Shown here in pieces: positions 34,494 through 43,315 of a stretch of 64,000 nt of DNA. The translations under genes were made by a program, and so were the position numbers. The stretch is taken from the NCBI RefSeq assembly GCF_001613505.1, contig NZ_BDCM01000004.1, positions 248,001-312,000 on the forward strand, given 5' to 3'. Numbering within the stretch: position 1 is the stretch's first letter; each line of letters begins with the position of its first letter. Origin of the DNA: Nocardia mikamii NBRC 108933. Lineage in GTDB: Bacteria > Actinomycetota > Actinomycetes > Mycobacteriales > Mycobacteriaceae. The notes below the pieces were generated by a model. It made no database searches and was not told the origin of the DNA. It worked only from the letters and a program-made list of their open reading frames with translations.

Positions 34494-36866
34494 TCAGATC
34501 ATGTCGTGTTTGGTGAGCCAGTTCATCAGCGGCCAGCCGCAGAAGACCGGCAACCAGCAGGTCAGTACGCGGTACAGCAGCACCGCCGGAACGCCGATCG
34601 CGGCGGGCACACCGAAGGCGGCCAGACCACCGATCAGCGCCGCCTCCACCGCGCCCACACCGCCGGGCGTGGGGGCCGCAGATGCCAGCGTCCCGCCGAT
34701 CATCGTCACGACCGTCACGGTCACGAATGTCGTTGCGCCGCCGAAGGCTTCGATGGCGGCCCACAGCGCGCCCGCCGCGCCGAGCGTGGTGGTCGCGCAG
34801 CCGCCGACGATCATCAGCAGCCGTTTCGGTTCCCGTGCCAGCGTGCGCAGTTCGGCGACCACTTCCGCCAGTTGCGGCCGCACCTCGTTGCGCAACCAGC
34901 GCCGCACCGTCGGGACGAACATGGCCGCGCCGACCGCGCCCAGCAGACCACCGGCCAGCAGGTACAGCACGGTCGCACTCGGCACGAAATGTTCCAGGTT
35001 CGCCGAGACACCGGCCGCCACACTGAAGATGATCAGCAGCACCACGTGCGTGATCACCTGCACCGCCTGATTCAGCGCCACCGCCGCGGTCGCCTTCACC
35101 GTGCCCAGGCCGCTCTTCTGCAGGAATCGCACACTCAGCGCCAGCCCGCCGACCCCGGCGGGCGTGGTGGTCGCGGCGAAGGTGTTGGCGACCTGCATGC
35201 CCAGCAGTTTGCGGAAATTCACCGACGTTCCCGCGCACCCCCACAGCGCCATCGCCGCGCCCACGTAGGTGGCGGCCGAAATCGTCAGCCCCAACAGGGC
35301 CCACCACCAGTTCGCGGTGCGCAATTCGGTGAAGAAGGTCGGCACCTGGCTGATGAACGGGTAGGCCACGTACACCAGTGCGATCAGCAGCACCAGCTGC
35401 ACGATCTGGTTGCGCGAGTACCGGGTGATCCGCGCGGCCTCGATCCGATCCTTACCGGTCTGCTGAAGTACTTGAGCGCGGACGGTTTTCATCAGTTCGC
35501 CGCTGTCGGGCACCGATTTGCGGACCTGGGCGCCGATTCCGTTCTTGGTGAGCCGGCGCGACGCGTCGAGCACCGCCTGTTCCCCCAGCACGTGAATGGC
35601 GGTCGCCACCACGGTTTCCGCCCCGAACAGCGAGCTCGTGGTGAGCAGCAGCTGCGCGATATCGGCGGAGAAGCGGGAGTCGAAGGCGCCGAATTCCGCG
35701 GCCATGAAGCCGCCGAACAGCACCCGCCCCTCGGCGATGCGGATTTCCTCGACCCGCAGATCGCCATGGGTGATCTGGGCCCGATGCATGTTCTGCAGCG
35801 ACCGCCACACGTTGGTCAGCACCACCTCGCTGTCGCCGGCGGCCAGCTGCCGGCCTCGGGGCGCGGTGTGCGCGTACAGGGTCCAGCCGCGGCTCAGGGC
35901 GGCCACCGTCAGCGGTTTGTTGCTGGCCAGGCCCAGGTCGCCGAGCGCGATACCCATCAGCGCGCGGTGTTCTACCGCGCGGCGCATCGAGGCGAAGGCG
36001 GGGGTGCGTTCACTGCTGCGAAAGGTCAGCCAGCGCCGTACTTGCCGCAACATTCCCCAGCTGCGCTGATTCTGGCCGTACATCTCCACGACCAGCTGGC
36101 GATGCGGTCCGGTGTCGGCGCTGAGCAGCAGTGGTCCCGGACCGGCCGGGCGCAGCACGGTGAAGCCGGTGACGGTGTATCCGCGTCCGGCCAGTACCCG
36201 CACGGCGGCCTCGAGCGGCACCTCCAACGCTGGAGTGCCGACGACCAGCACGATCACCGCACCGACGAACCAGCCCACGACCAGGCCGAACATCGCCCGC
36301 GAGGGCACCACGAGACTGACGAACAGATGCAGCGGCACGAACGCGATCAGCAACGCCCACCACCAGCGCCGCCACGAGACCGGTAGCCACGGGCTGGCCA
36401 CGGTCAAACCGGCGGCCAGCATCGCGATCCAGCGCGGATCGTCGAGAAATTGCGACAGGAAGGTATCGAGCTGACGTGGCACCGCCAGATGCCACTGCGG
36501 TGCCGAGATCCCGGATTCGGTGATCGACAGCGCCAGCACCGCGATCAGACCCGCGGCGACGTAGCCGCTGAGCAGCTTCCACTGCATCCGGAAGACCAGG
36601 CGGACCAGGATCGCGAAGGGCAACGCCAGAATCGCGATGCCGTAGAGCAGATAGACCAGGTTGGACTGTTCGGGCGTGAGGAAGCCGACGATATCGGAGA
36701 CCGACCGCTCCAGGGCCTCCCAGCGCGGCCGGGTGACGAGCGATCCGGCGACCACCACCGCCACCAGCAGGGCGGACAGCACCACGCGAATGATGTCGCT
36801 GGTCCGCCTGATCCGCGGCTGCAGCAGACTGCCGGAGACGGGGATCTCCCGCCCGTCTACTCGCAT
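34494..36866 (-). CDS. Flippase-like membrane protein with internal kinase-like segment
   Basis: 790 residues. The N-terminal third has six hydrophobic helices (about 25-220). The middle (about 230-470) is cytosolic and includes QITHGDLRVEEIRIAEGRVLF (about 365), an HGD catalytic-loop pattern like RIO/APH kinases, but the Mg-binding DFG place reads FGGF, so activity is doubtful. The C-terminal third (about 490-790) is a YbhN/UPF0104 LPG-synthase-type domain with TPAGVGGLALS and TPGGVGAVEAALIGG loops. Possible role: lipid or arabinogalactan precursor flipping. Start chosen as MRVDGRE; no ribosome site but a GATACG hexamer just upstream. Upstream 248 bp is without a gene. Confidence 0.78.
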   Translation of the reverse strand: MRVDGREIPVSGSLLQPRIRRTSDIIRVVLSALLVAVVVAGSLVTRPRWEALERSVSDIVGFLTPEQSNLVYLLYGIAILALPFAILVRLVFRMQWKLLSGYVAAGLIAVLALSITESGISAPQWHLAVPRQLDTFLSQFLDDPRWIAMLAAGLTVASPWLPVSWRRWWWALLIAFVPLHLFVSLVVPSRAMFGLVVGWFVGAVIVLVVGTPALEVPLEAAVRVLAGRGYTVTGFTVLRPAGPGPLLLSADTGPHRQLVVEMYGQNQRSWGMLRQVRRWLTFRSSERTPAFASMRRAVEHRALMGIALGDLGLASNKPLTVAALSRGWTLYAHTAPRGRQLAAGDSEVVLTNVWRSLQNMHRAQITHGDLRVEEIRIAEGRVLFGGFMAAEFGAFDSRFSADIAQLLLTTSSLFGAETVVATAIHVLGEQAVLDASRRLTKNGIGAQVRKSVPDSGELMKTVRAQVLQQTGKDRIEAARITRYSRNQIVQLVLLIALVYVAYPFISQVPTFFTELRTANWWWALLGLTISAATYVGAAMALWGCAGTSVNFRKLLGMQVANTFAATTTPAGVGGLALSVRFLQKSGLGTVKATAAVALNQAVQVITHVVLLIIFSVAAGVSANLEHFVPSATVLYLLAGGLLGAVGAAMFVPTVRRWLRNEVRPQLAEVVAELRTLAREPKRLLMIVGGCATTTLGAAGALWAAIEAFGGATTFVTVTVVTMIGGTLASAAPTPGGVGAVEAALIGGLAAFGVPAAIGVPAVLLYRVLTCWLPVFCGWPLMNWLTKHDMI

Positions 36867-37114
36867 GTCGTATCGAAACTTTCGGATCGAGGGAGCTGCG
36901 TCGGTCCCAGGGTCGGCTCGGGTGTGAGTATGCAGCAGGCCCTCCGAGCGCCCGTCGGCAACACGCCGTTCCCCGTGTTCGCGCAGGTGGGCGCGCATGT
37001 ACTCCACACGAGCCGATCGGACTCGGGCGGATGCTGTGCGTCCGGATCTCCGCTCGCTCGTGCCGAGGCCACCGCGCGAGCGCCCGGGTCTTCGCGGACC
37101 GGCAGGGCGCAGCG

Positions 37115-37885
37115 TCACCCGGGCGGTCCCGGACTGACCGTGACGGGCTCGGGTGCGTCGGTGTCGCCGACACTGAAGATGCCACCGGTCATGGTGCCGG
37201 TATCGAGTTCGGCGATCGCGGCCGCGACCAGCTCCGTCGGCACCAGCGCGGGAAAGGAATTGGGGGCGACGGCATTCGCGCGGACCCCGAATTCGGCGAA
37301 TTCCGCGGCGATATGCCTGGTCAGATGGTCGAGCGCGGCCTTGGTCGCGGAGTACACGGCCTGTCCGCCGGAATAGACCCGGGAACCGGACAGACTCGAG
37401 ACGTTGACGATATTGCGATTACGCGCCCGATTCTCGTCACCGCGATGCAACCAGCAGCGTTGCGCGAGCCGCGTCGTCAATCGCAGCGGCACCTCGACGT
37501 TCATCGCGAACTGCGGCGCGAGCGCGTCGAGGGCGGTGTCGCCGTCGACCAGCCCGTTCGGCTGCAGATCCAGTTGCGCCGCATTGTTGACCAGCAGATC
37601 GACCGCGCCGAATTTCGCCAGTGCCAGATCCACCACTCGCTCGGCCTCCCCCTCCCGGCGCAGATCGGCGCGCACGACGAAGACGCGGGAGTCGTTCTCC
37701 GGAACCGGCTGCCACGGCTCCAGCGGATCGATGAACCATTCCTCCTGCGAGGGCGCGGCCGGAACCCGATTGCGGCAGACCGCCACGATGTCGTAGTTCC
37801 GGTAATACGCGCGGCAGAACGCATCACCCAATCGCCCGCCCGCCCCGGTGAGCAGGCACACGCGACGGGCGTCACCAGTTGACAA
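37115..37885 (-). CDS. SDR-family oxidoreductase coupled to a dioxygenase
   Basis: 256 residues. Cofactor motif GAGGRLG (14-20), NNAA 100-103, catalytic Ser163/164, Tyr178 and Lys182 in YSATK. It is an NAD(P)-dependent reductase of unknown substrate. The segment FIDPLEPWQP (51-60), before strand 3, is unusual. TTG start at 37885 with GGAGGGG six nt upstream; the start lies 14 nt inside the preceding dioxygenase gene, so both proteins probably act together, one oxidising and the other processing the product. The C-terminus is Pro-rich. Confidence 0.85.
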   Translation of the reverse strand: MSTGDARRVCLLTGAGGRLGDAFCRAYYRNYDIVAVCRNRVPAAPSQEEWFIDPLEPWQPVPENDSRVFVVRADLRREGEAERVVDLALAKFGAVDLLVNNAAQLDLQPNGLVDGDTALDALAPQFAMNVEVPLRLTTRLAQRCWLHRGDENRARNRNIVNVSSLSGSRVYSGGQAVYSATKAALDHLTRHIAAEFAEFGVRANAVAPNSFPALVPTELVAAAIAELDTGTMTGGIFSVGDTDAPEPVTVSPGPPG

Positions 37886-38645
37886 TGCGATCCCCTCCCC
37901 AGCGGCTCGCCGCCTGCTCCTTCGGCCGATGCAACCACATCACCACACTGTTGCGGGCCGCGGTGTTGGCGCCGAGGAAGGAGTGCCAGGACCGCGGCGT
38001 GCATTCGAAGACGACCATCGAATTGTCCAGCGGCGGAACGACCACCGTCGGCGTCGGGTCCGCGGTGCCGATATCGGCGAACAGTCCCGTCTCGCCGCCG
38101 TCGCCCGGCTGCCACTCGCCGTTGCCGAGATAGAACAGGACCGCGACCACGCGCACCATCTCGCGGGCCGGCACCCCGGCGGGCCGCGCGCCGGATTTCA
38201 GATCGATATCGTCCGCCGGCAGGCCGACCGCCTCCGGGCCCGGCTCCGCACCCGGGAACCAGGCCGGGGTCAGGTCGTGGTGCGGCCGGCCGCGCGGACT
38301 CCCCGCCGGATGATGATGCAGGGAGCCCTCGACATCGCCGCTGGCCGAGACGCCCGCGACCCGTTCGATCAGGTCGTGCCAGGCGCGCGACAGGAAGACC
38401 TCGAGCGGGCCGTTGCGCATCCGGGTCAGGCTCGCCCCGGAGGCGCCGTATCCCGCGGCCACCGGACCGAACAGGTCCGGGCGGTCGGTGCGCACCCGGT
38501 CGAATTCGACCGCGAGCCGCTGATAGAACTCGGGGACGAAGACGTCACGAACGTAGACGTGGGGAAAGGGGCGGGTGCGGCGAATCCATCGCCGATGGGC
38601 CAGTAGATCGACGAACCAGCGCGGCAACGGCGCCTCGGACAACAT
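37872..38645 (-). CDS. 2-oxoglutarate/Fe(II)-dependent oxygenase (prolyl-hydroxylase type)
   Basis: 257 residues. The iron triad is visible as His122-x-Asp124 (PHHDL) and His221 (SWHSFLG), with Arg231 (ARNSVVMW) for 2-oxoglutarate. The strand AVLFYLGNGEWQPGDGGETG (169-188) is typical of P4H-like enzymes. It should hydroxylate a peptide or small molecule. Start at ATG 38645 with GGGAGGGAG upstream; the longer frame reads into the divergent esterase gene. Overlaps the SDR gene by 14 nt. I know no characterised pair of this kind from memory, so the pathway is open. Confidence 0.82.
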   Translation of the reverse strand: MLSEAPLPRWFVDLLAHRRWIRRTRPFPHVYVRDVFVPEFYQRLAVEFDRVRTDRPDLFGPVAAGYGASGASLTRMRNGPLEVFLSRAWHDLIERVAGVSASGDVEGSLHHHPAGSPRGRPHHDLTPAWFPGAEPGPEAVGLPADDIDLKSGARPAGVPAREMVRVVAVLFYLGNGEWQPGDGGETGLFADIGTADPTPTVVVPPLDNSMVVFECTPRSWHSFLGANTAARNSVVMWLHRPKEQAASRWGGDRIVNW

Positions 38646-38732
38646 ACAAGCTCCCTCCCGGACTACCCCGCCGATCTTATTGCCTTCCCGGTACCGCGCC
38701 GAGTTCGTCCCGGTTTGTGCAACCATCAGCCG

Positions 38733-39359
38733 GTGGTGCGCGACGTTCGGGTGTGTTTCGTGGGGGATTCTCTGGTTGCGGGACTGGGAGATCCGCACTA
38801 CCTCGGCTGGGCCGGCCGCCTCGCCGGCCGTGCGACAGCGGCCGGAATACCGCTGACCTATTACAACCTCGGGGTCCGGCGCCAGACCTCCTCCGATATC
38901 GCCGCCCGCTGGGAGGCCGAATGCGGGCAGCGATTATCCGGCGAGGTCGACGCGCGGGTCGTCTTCTCTTTCGGCGTCAACGACACGCTCTGGGAGAACG
39001 AGGCGATCCGGGTGCCGGCCGAGGAATCCGCGGCCAATCTCCGCCGCATGCTGCGCCGCTGCGCCGAACTCGGCTGGACCGTCCTGGTGGTCGCGCCGCC
39101 GCCCTGTATCGACGACGAACAGAACACGCGCACGATCGAATTGGATGATCGATTCACCGACATGTGCGCCCGCGAACAGGTTCAGTACCTTCGCGTTCAC
39201 CAACCGCTGCGCCACAACGACATCTGGATGCGCGAACTGCGCGACGGCGACGGCTACCATCCCGGCGCGCCGGGCTACGAGCAGCTGGCCGCGATGATCG
39301 GCCCGCACTGGTTGCAATGGCTGACCGAACCCCGCACCCGCCTCCCGACGGTGAGCTGA
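38733..39359 (+). CDS. SGNH/GDSL-type hydrolase
   Basis: About 208 residues. Block I FVGDSLVAG (residues ~9-17) carries the serine; block III FGVNDTLWE carries Gly/Asn, and block V GDGYHPGAPGYEQLA carries the Asp-x-x-His pair. It is an esterase or lipase of unknown substrate with no signal peptide. The start is unclear: GTG at 38733 or 38736 is preferred, a TTG at 38715 would add six residues. It is divergent from the dioxygenase/SDR pair, only about 90 bp away, so they may share regulation. Confidence 0.85.
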   Translation: MVRDVRVCFVGDSLVAGLGDPHYLGWAGRLAGRATAAGIPLTYYNLGVRRQTSSDIAARWEAECGQRLSGEVDARVVFSFGVNDTLWENEAIRVPAEESAANLRRMLRRCAELGWTVLVVAPPPCIDDEQNTRTIELDDRFTDMCAREQVQYLRVHQPLRHNDIWMRELRDGDGYHPGAPGYEQLAAMIGPHWLQWLTEPRTRLPTVS

Positions 39360-39467
39360 TTCGCGGTTTTCTCCGCACCGATCAGTTAGCGTTGTTCGTC
39401 CCGTCTTCATGGTTCGAACGCATCGGCCGACCGGGCCGGTGACAGGTTGCAGAGGAGCAGGTCGAGC

Positions 39468-40028
39468 ATGGGGAAGATCATTGTCGCCGAGTTCGTTTCG
39501 CTGGACGGATTCATCCAGGATCCGCTGTGGACCGCGCCGTTCTGGTGCGACGGCATCGCGAACTACAAATCCGGTGAGCTGGAGGCGGCCGACGCCTTGC
39601 TGCTGGGGCGCAGCACGTATCAGATGTTCGCCGCGTCCTGGCCGGACCACCCGGAGGAGGGTGCGTACAAGGACAAGATGAACAGCATGCCCAAGTATGT
39701 GGCGACCGATTCGCTGCGCGATCTGGAGTGGAACGCTCAGCGCATCGAGGGCGATCTCGCCGCCGGCATCGCGAAACTGCGGACCGAGCAGAACCTGCTC
39801 GTCTTCGGCAGCGCCTCGCTGGTGAAGTACCTGCGCGAACATGAACTGGTCGACGAGTACCGCCTGGTCGTCTACCCCGTCCTGCTGGGCAGCGGGCTGC
39901 GGCTGTTCGAGACCGTCGAGCCCGAAGCCACCCTCGCTCTCGCCGAATCCGAGGTGCTCGACAACGGCGTCCTCCTCACCACCTATCGGGTCACCGCCAA
40001 TTCGGTGGTGCGACCGAGCTTCGGCTGA
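39468..40028 (+). CDS. RibD C-terminal/DHFR-fold reductase family protein
   Basis: 186 residues with the dihydrofolate-reductase fold of RibD_C proteins: VAEFVSLDGFIQ near the start, ADALLLGRSTYQMF (about 44-57), the NADP-binding FGSASLVKYLREHELVDEYRLVVYPVLLGSG region (about 110-140). It likely uses NADPH, but many such small proteins have no known substrate. GAGGAG lies 10 nt before the chosen ATG. Converges with the VOC-family gene. Confidence 0.85.
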   Translation: MGKIIVAEFVSLDGFIQDPLWTAPFWCDGIANYKSGELEAADALLLGRSTYQMFAASWPDHPEEGAYKDKMNSMPKYVATDSLRDLEWNAQRIEGDLAAGIAKLRTEQNLLVFGSASLVKYLREHELVDEYRLVVYPVLLGSGLRLFETVEPEATLALAESEVLDNGVLLTTYRVTANSVVRPSFG

Positions 40029-40040
40029 CCGGTCCGCGGT

Positions 40041-40394
40041 TCATTCCCGGTGGCGGACGATATTGAGCACGTTGCCGTCCGGGGCGCGGACCAGGAACCG
40101 GCGAACTCCCCAGGGCTCGGTGGTGAGGGGATGGACGATCTCGTAGCCGAGGCGTTGCGCCTGCGCGTAGGCGGCGTCGACATCGTCCACCAGCACCGAC
40201 GCGACGGAGTCCGCGGGCGCGGCCGCGTCCTGCGTGACGAGCTGGACGGCGGCGCCCGTTTCCGGGGAGGTGTAGCGGGCGACCCAGCCCAGGTCGAATT
40301 CCTCGGTGCTCAGGCCGAGGAATTCGGTGTAGAAATCGCGGGCGGCGTCGACATCGTCCACTCGAAGGTTGGCCAAGATGCGATGGGTACGCAT
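40041..40394 (-). CDS. Glyoxalase/VOC-family protein
   Basis: 117 residues. A single vicinal-oxygen-chelate domain: ANLRVDDVDAARDFYTEFLGL (residues ~8-28), then the strand APDGNVLNIVRH at the end. Metal ligands cannot be fixed confidently; the first module histidine is replaced by Asn in ANLRV. It may be a small dioxygenase, a lyase or an antibiotic-binding protein. Start at 40394 with CAGGAGA upstream, preferred over the ATG at 40418. Confidence 0.82.
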   Translation of the reverse strand: MRTHRILANLRVDDVDAARDFYTEFLGLSTEEFDLGWVARYTSPETGAAVQLVTQDAAAPADSVASVLVDDVDAAYAQAQRLGYEIVHPLTTEPWGVRRFLVRAPDGNVLNIVRHRE

Positions 40395-40430
40395 GCGGTT
40401 CTCCTGTCCGCCGGGCATCGGTCGGTAATG

Positions 40431-41993
40431 CTAGTCCGCCGCGGGGCCGGTGCGGCCCATGATCTCCAGTACCGCCATGGCCGCGTTGTGACCGCCGATT
40501 CCGCTCACGCCACCGCCGCGGACCGTGCCGGCACCGCAGCGGAATATGTTGCGATGGCCCGTGCCGACTCCCCATCGAGCGGCGGGAGCGGAATCGTCGT
40601 CGGTGCGAAACGGAAAATCCAAGTCGCCGTGGAAAATATGGCCGCGTGGCAGACCGAGTTCGGCTTCCAATTCCAACGGCGTTCTGGCCTCGATACACGG
40701 TTTGCCGTTCGCGTCCGTGGCGAGACAGCCGGAAAGCGGCTCGGCCAGAACGGCATCCAGCTGTCGCAGCGTCGAAGCCAGCAACTCGTCGCGTGAGCCG
40801 TGCTCGAAAAGAGTTGCCGGAGTATGTAAACCGAACAGGGTCAGGGTATGCATGCCCTGTTCGGCGGCCTCGGAACTCAGAATCGACGGATCCGTCAGCG
40901 TATGGCAGTAGATCTCCGACGGCGGGGCGCTCGGGAATCGCCCGTCGGCCGCCTCGCGATAGGCCCGTTCGAGCTGGTCGTATCCCTCCGCGATGTGGAA
41001 GGTGCCCGAGAACGCCGTGCGCGGATCGATCTCGGTGCGCAGCCGGGGAAGCCGGCGCACAAGCATATTCACCTTGAACTGACTGCCCTCGGGCAGCACG
41101 TCGACCGGCTCGCCCAACAGCCGGGCGAGGGTCGCGGGCGCCGCGTTGACCAGGACGTGGCGGGCATCGGCCAGACCGGATCCGTCCGGCTTGCCGAACC
41201 GCACCTGCGCGGTGTCGCCGTCGGTCTCGATGCCGGTCACCGTGCAGGAGGTGCGCAGGTGCGCGCCCGCCCGCCGGGCCGCGTCGGCGAGGGCATCGGT
41301 CAGCGCGCCCATCCCGCCGACCGGGACGTTCCACTCGCCGGTCCCGTTGCCGATCACGTGGTAGAGAAAGCAGCGATTCTGCCGCAGCTCCGGATCGTGC
41401 GCGTGCGTGAACGTGCCGATCAGCGCATCGGTGAAGACCACCCCGCGCACGGTGTCGTCGCGGAATCGCGCCTCGACGGTTTCGCCGAGCGGTCGCTCGA
41501 ACAGCATCTCCCAGGTATCCGGATCATCGAGCGTCCGCTGTAGTTCCGCACGGGTGGGCAGCGGCCGCAGCATCGTAGGGAAGATCCGCTGCGCGGCCCG
41601 CGTGGTCGCCGCGTAGAACTGTTGCCACGCTGCGAAATCCGCATCGGATCCGGTGACCCGGCGGAAGCTCTCGCGAGTTCGTCCGGCATCGGCGGTATCG
41701 ACGAGCAGCCCGGTGTCGCCGACCGGCGTGTACGACGAGATCCGCCGCTCGCGGGTCCGGAACCGCAGATCCAGATCCCGGACGATCCGATCCGGAAGCA
41801 GACTCACCAGATACGAATACCGCGACAGGCGAGCGTCGATCCCGGCGAACACCCGTTCCGATACCGCCGCGCCACCGGTGTGGTCCTGCCGCTCGAGAAC
41901 CAGCACCGACAGTCCGGCGCGCGCCAGATACGCCGCCGCCACCAGACCGTTGTGCCCGCCGCCGACGATGACGACGTCATAGGAGTCGCGCAT
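40431..41993 (-). CDS. Phytoene-desaturase-like FAD oxidoreductase (PYROXD2-type)
   Basis: 520 residues. FAD motif VIVGGGHNGLVAAAYLARAG (8-27) with an ERQDHTGG second loop, and a C-terminal FRCGAGTVRGGGVSGIGGHNA segment closing the FAD site. The style matches CrtI/PYROXD2 relatives; no carotenoid genes are near, so carotene desaturation is not implied. Start MRDSYDVV with only a weak CAGGGC ribosome site. It follows the methyltransferase gene at 12 nt on the same strand and probably shares its transcript. Confidence 0.87.
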   Translation of the reverse strand: MRDSYDVVIVGGGHNGLVAAAYLARAGLSVLVLERQDHTGGAAVSERVFAGIDARLSRYSYLVSLLPDRIVRDLDLRFRTRERRISSYTPVGDTGLLVDTADAGRTRESFRRVTGSDADFAAWQQFYAATTRAAQRIFPTMLRPLPTRAELQRTLDDPDTWEMLFERPLGETVEARFRDDTVRGVVFTDALIGTFTHAHDPELRQNRCFLYHVIGNGTGEWNVPVGGMGALTDALADAARRAGAHLRTSCTVTGIETDGDTAQVRFGKPDGSGLADARHVLVNAAPATLARLLGEPVDVLPEGSQFKVNMLVRRLPRLRTEIDPRTAFSGTFHIAEGYDQLERAYREAADGRFPSAPPSEIYCHTLTDPSILSSEAAEQGMHTLTLFGLHTPATLFEHGSRDELLASTLRQLDAVLAEPLSGCLATDANGKPCIEARTPLELEAELGLPRGHIFHGDLDFPFRTDDDSAPAARWGVGTGHRNIFRCGAGTVRGGGVSGIGGHNAAMAVLEIMGRTGPAAD

Positions 41994-42005
41994 CAGCCCT
42001 GGATA

Positions 42006-42677
42006 TCACGAATCCGCGCGACCCGCGTCCGATCCGCCGGGTGTCGCGGACTTACGAACCAGCAGATATCCGTGCGGGCACCGCTCGTCGGGTTCCGGGG
42101 GGCGCACCATCCGGGTCACCGGGACGAACCGGTGCGGCCGCAGCATCTGCGTGAGGCGTTCGGGCGACCACCGCACCACCGGCGCCACCTTGTGGTCGTA
42201 CGGTTGCCGGTCGGCGCCGTCGTCGGCCGCCTGAAACGCCAGCATCAGATAACCCCCGGCGGCCAGTGCGCGAGCGAATTCCGCGAACAGATCCGGCAAT
42301 TGCTCCGGCCGCATATGAATAATGCTGTACCAGGCCACAATTGCGCCGAACCCGCCGTCGGCGACGTCCAGCTTCTCCATCGAGCCCTGTTCGAATCGCA
42401 GATGCGGATGGACTTCGCGGGCCATCCGGATCATCTCCGCCGAGGCGTCGATCCCGAAGGTGTTCAGCCCCAACCCATCCAGATATCCGGTGATCCGGCC
42501 CGGACCACATCCCAGGTCTGCCACCGGACCGCGGTCCTCGGCCTGCACCAACTCCGCGAACAGCCCCAGCATCGCCCGATCGACCGGCGCGTTCACCATC
42601 GCATCCCGGAAGAGGTTGGTATAGAGCTCCGCCACCTCGTCGTACGCGGCCGCCACCGCATCGGAATTCGCACTCAC
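42006..42677 (-). CDS. Class I SAM-dependent methyltransferase
   Basis: 223 residues. Motif I VADLGCGPGRIT (about 52-63), the acidic loop FGIDAS and post motifs (AWYSIIHM) are those of Methyltransf_25/11 enzymes. The substrate is unknown. GTG start at 42677. It lies upstream of the CrtI-like oxidoreductase by 12 nt, so the two are likely cotranscribed. It is divergent from the NUDIX gene with about 96 bp between. Confidence 0.86.
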   Translation of the reverse strand: MSANSDAVAAAYDEVAELYTNLFRDAMVNAPVDRAMLGLFAELVQAEDRGPVADLGCGPGRITGYLDGLGLNTFGIDASAEMIRMAREVHPHLRFEQGSMEKLDVADGGFGAIVAWYSIIHMRPEQLPDLFAEFARALAAGGYLMLAFQAADDGADRQPYDHKVAPVVRWSPERLTQMLRPHRFVPVTRMVRPPEPDERCPHGYLLVRKSATPGGSDAGRADS

Positions 42678-42738
42678 TCCGGCAGCCTACCCACGCCGAG
42701 CCCATACCCTTCCGCGTTTCGGCGCGTAGGGTCGCGGC

Positions 42739-42777
42739 ATGGCCACCTCGACGCAGCACCGGGAGGCGGACGGATGA
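42739..42777 (+). CDS. Leaderless 12-residue upstream ORF overlapping the NUDIX start
   Basis: ATG at 42739, peptide MATSTQHREADG, stop overlapping the NUDIX ATG as ATGA. A TAGGGT -10-like hexamer lies about 7 nt upstream, so the message would begin at this ATG. The NUDIX ribosome site GGGAGG lies within the upstream ORF. Its likely role is translational coupling. Confidence 0.4.
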   Translation: MATSTQHREADG

Positions 42778-43304
42778 GGACGCTCACTTCCCGCATCGTG
42801 TATCGCAATCCCTGGATCGAGGTCCGCGAGGACAGTATTCGCCGCGCCGACGGCTCCACCGGCATCTACGGAGTGGTCCACCGGGCGGAATTCGCGGTGG
42901 TGGTGCCGATGGAGGGCGACCGCCTGCATCTGGTCGAGCAGTTCAGATACCCACTGGGACAACGGTGCTGGGAGTTCCCGGCGGGCGCGCTGCCGGGTGG
43001 CGAGGCCGGCGACCCGGTCGAGATTGCCCGCCGCGAGCTGCGCGAGGAGACCGGTCTGCGCGCCACCGACCTGACCCACCTCGGCATCCTCGACGCCGCT
43101 CCGGCCACACTGGCCCAGCGCGGCCATGCCTACCTGGCGACCGGTCTCACCGCGGGCGAACCCGAACGCGAACCCGAAGAGCAGGACATGCGGTCTCAGT
43201 GGTTCGACCGCGGCGTCGTGGAACGGATGATCCGCACCGGCGAAATCACCGACTCCCAGACCATCGCCGCCTACGGCCTGCTCCTGCTCCACGAGCGCCG
43301 CTGA
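42774..43304 (+). CDS. NUDIX hydrolase (ADP-ribose pyrophosphatase-like)
   Basis: 176 residues. The NUDIX box ends in ARRELREETGLRAT (about 85-98), with the metal-binding REEE residues, and GALPGGE precedes it. The N-terminal strands (SRIVYRNPWIEVRED, GVVHR) match ADP-ribose or sugar-nucleotide hydrolases. GGGAGGCGGACGG precedes the ATG. It cleaves a nucleoside diphosphate linked to a moiety X; ADP-ribose or a related sugar nucleotide is likely. Converges with a methyltransferase gene 12 nt away. Confidence 0.87.
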   Translation: MRTLTSRIVYRNPWIEVREDSIRRADGSTGIYGVVHRAEFAVVVPMEGDRLHLVEQFRYPLGQRCWEFPAGALPGGEAGDPVEIARRELREETGLRATDLTHLGILDAAPATLAQRGHAYLATGLTAGEPEREPEEQDMRSQWFDRGVVERMIRTGEITDSQTIAAYGLLLLHERR

Positions 43305-43315
43305 TCTGGCGGAGG

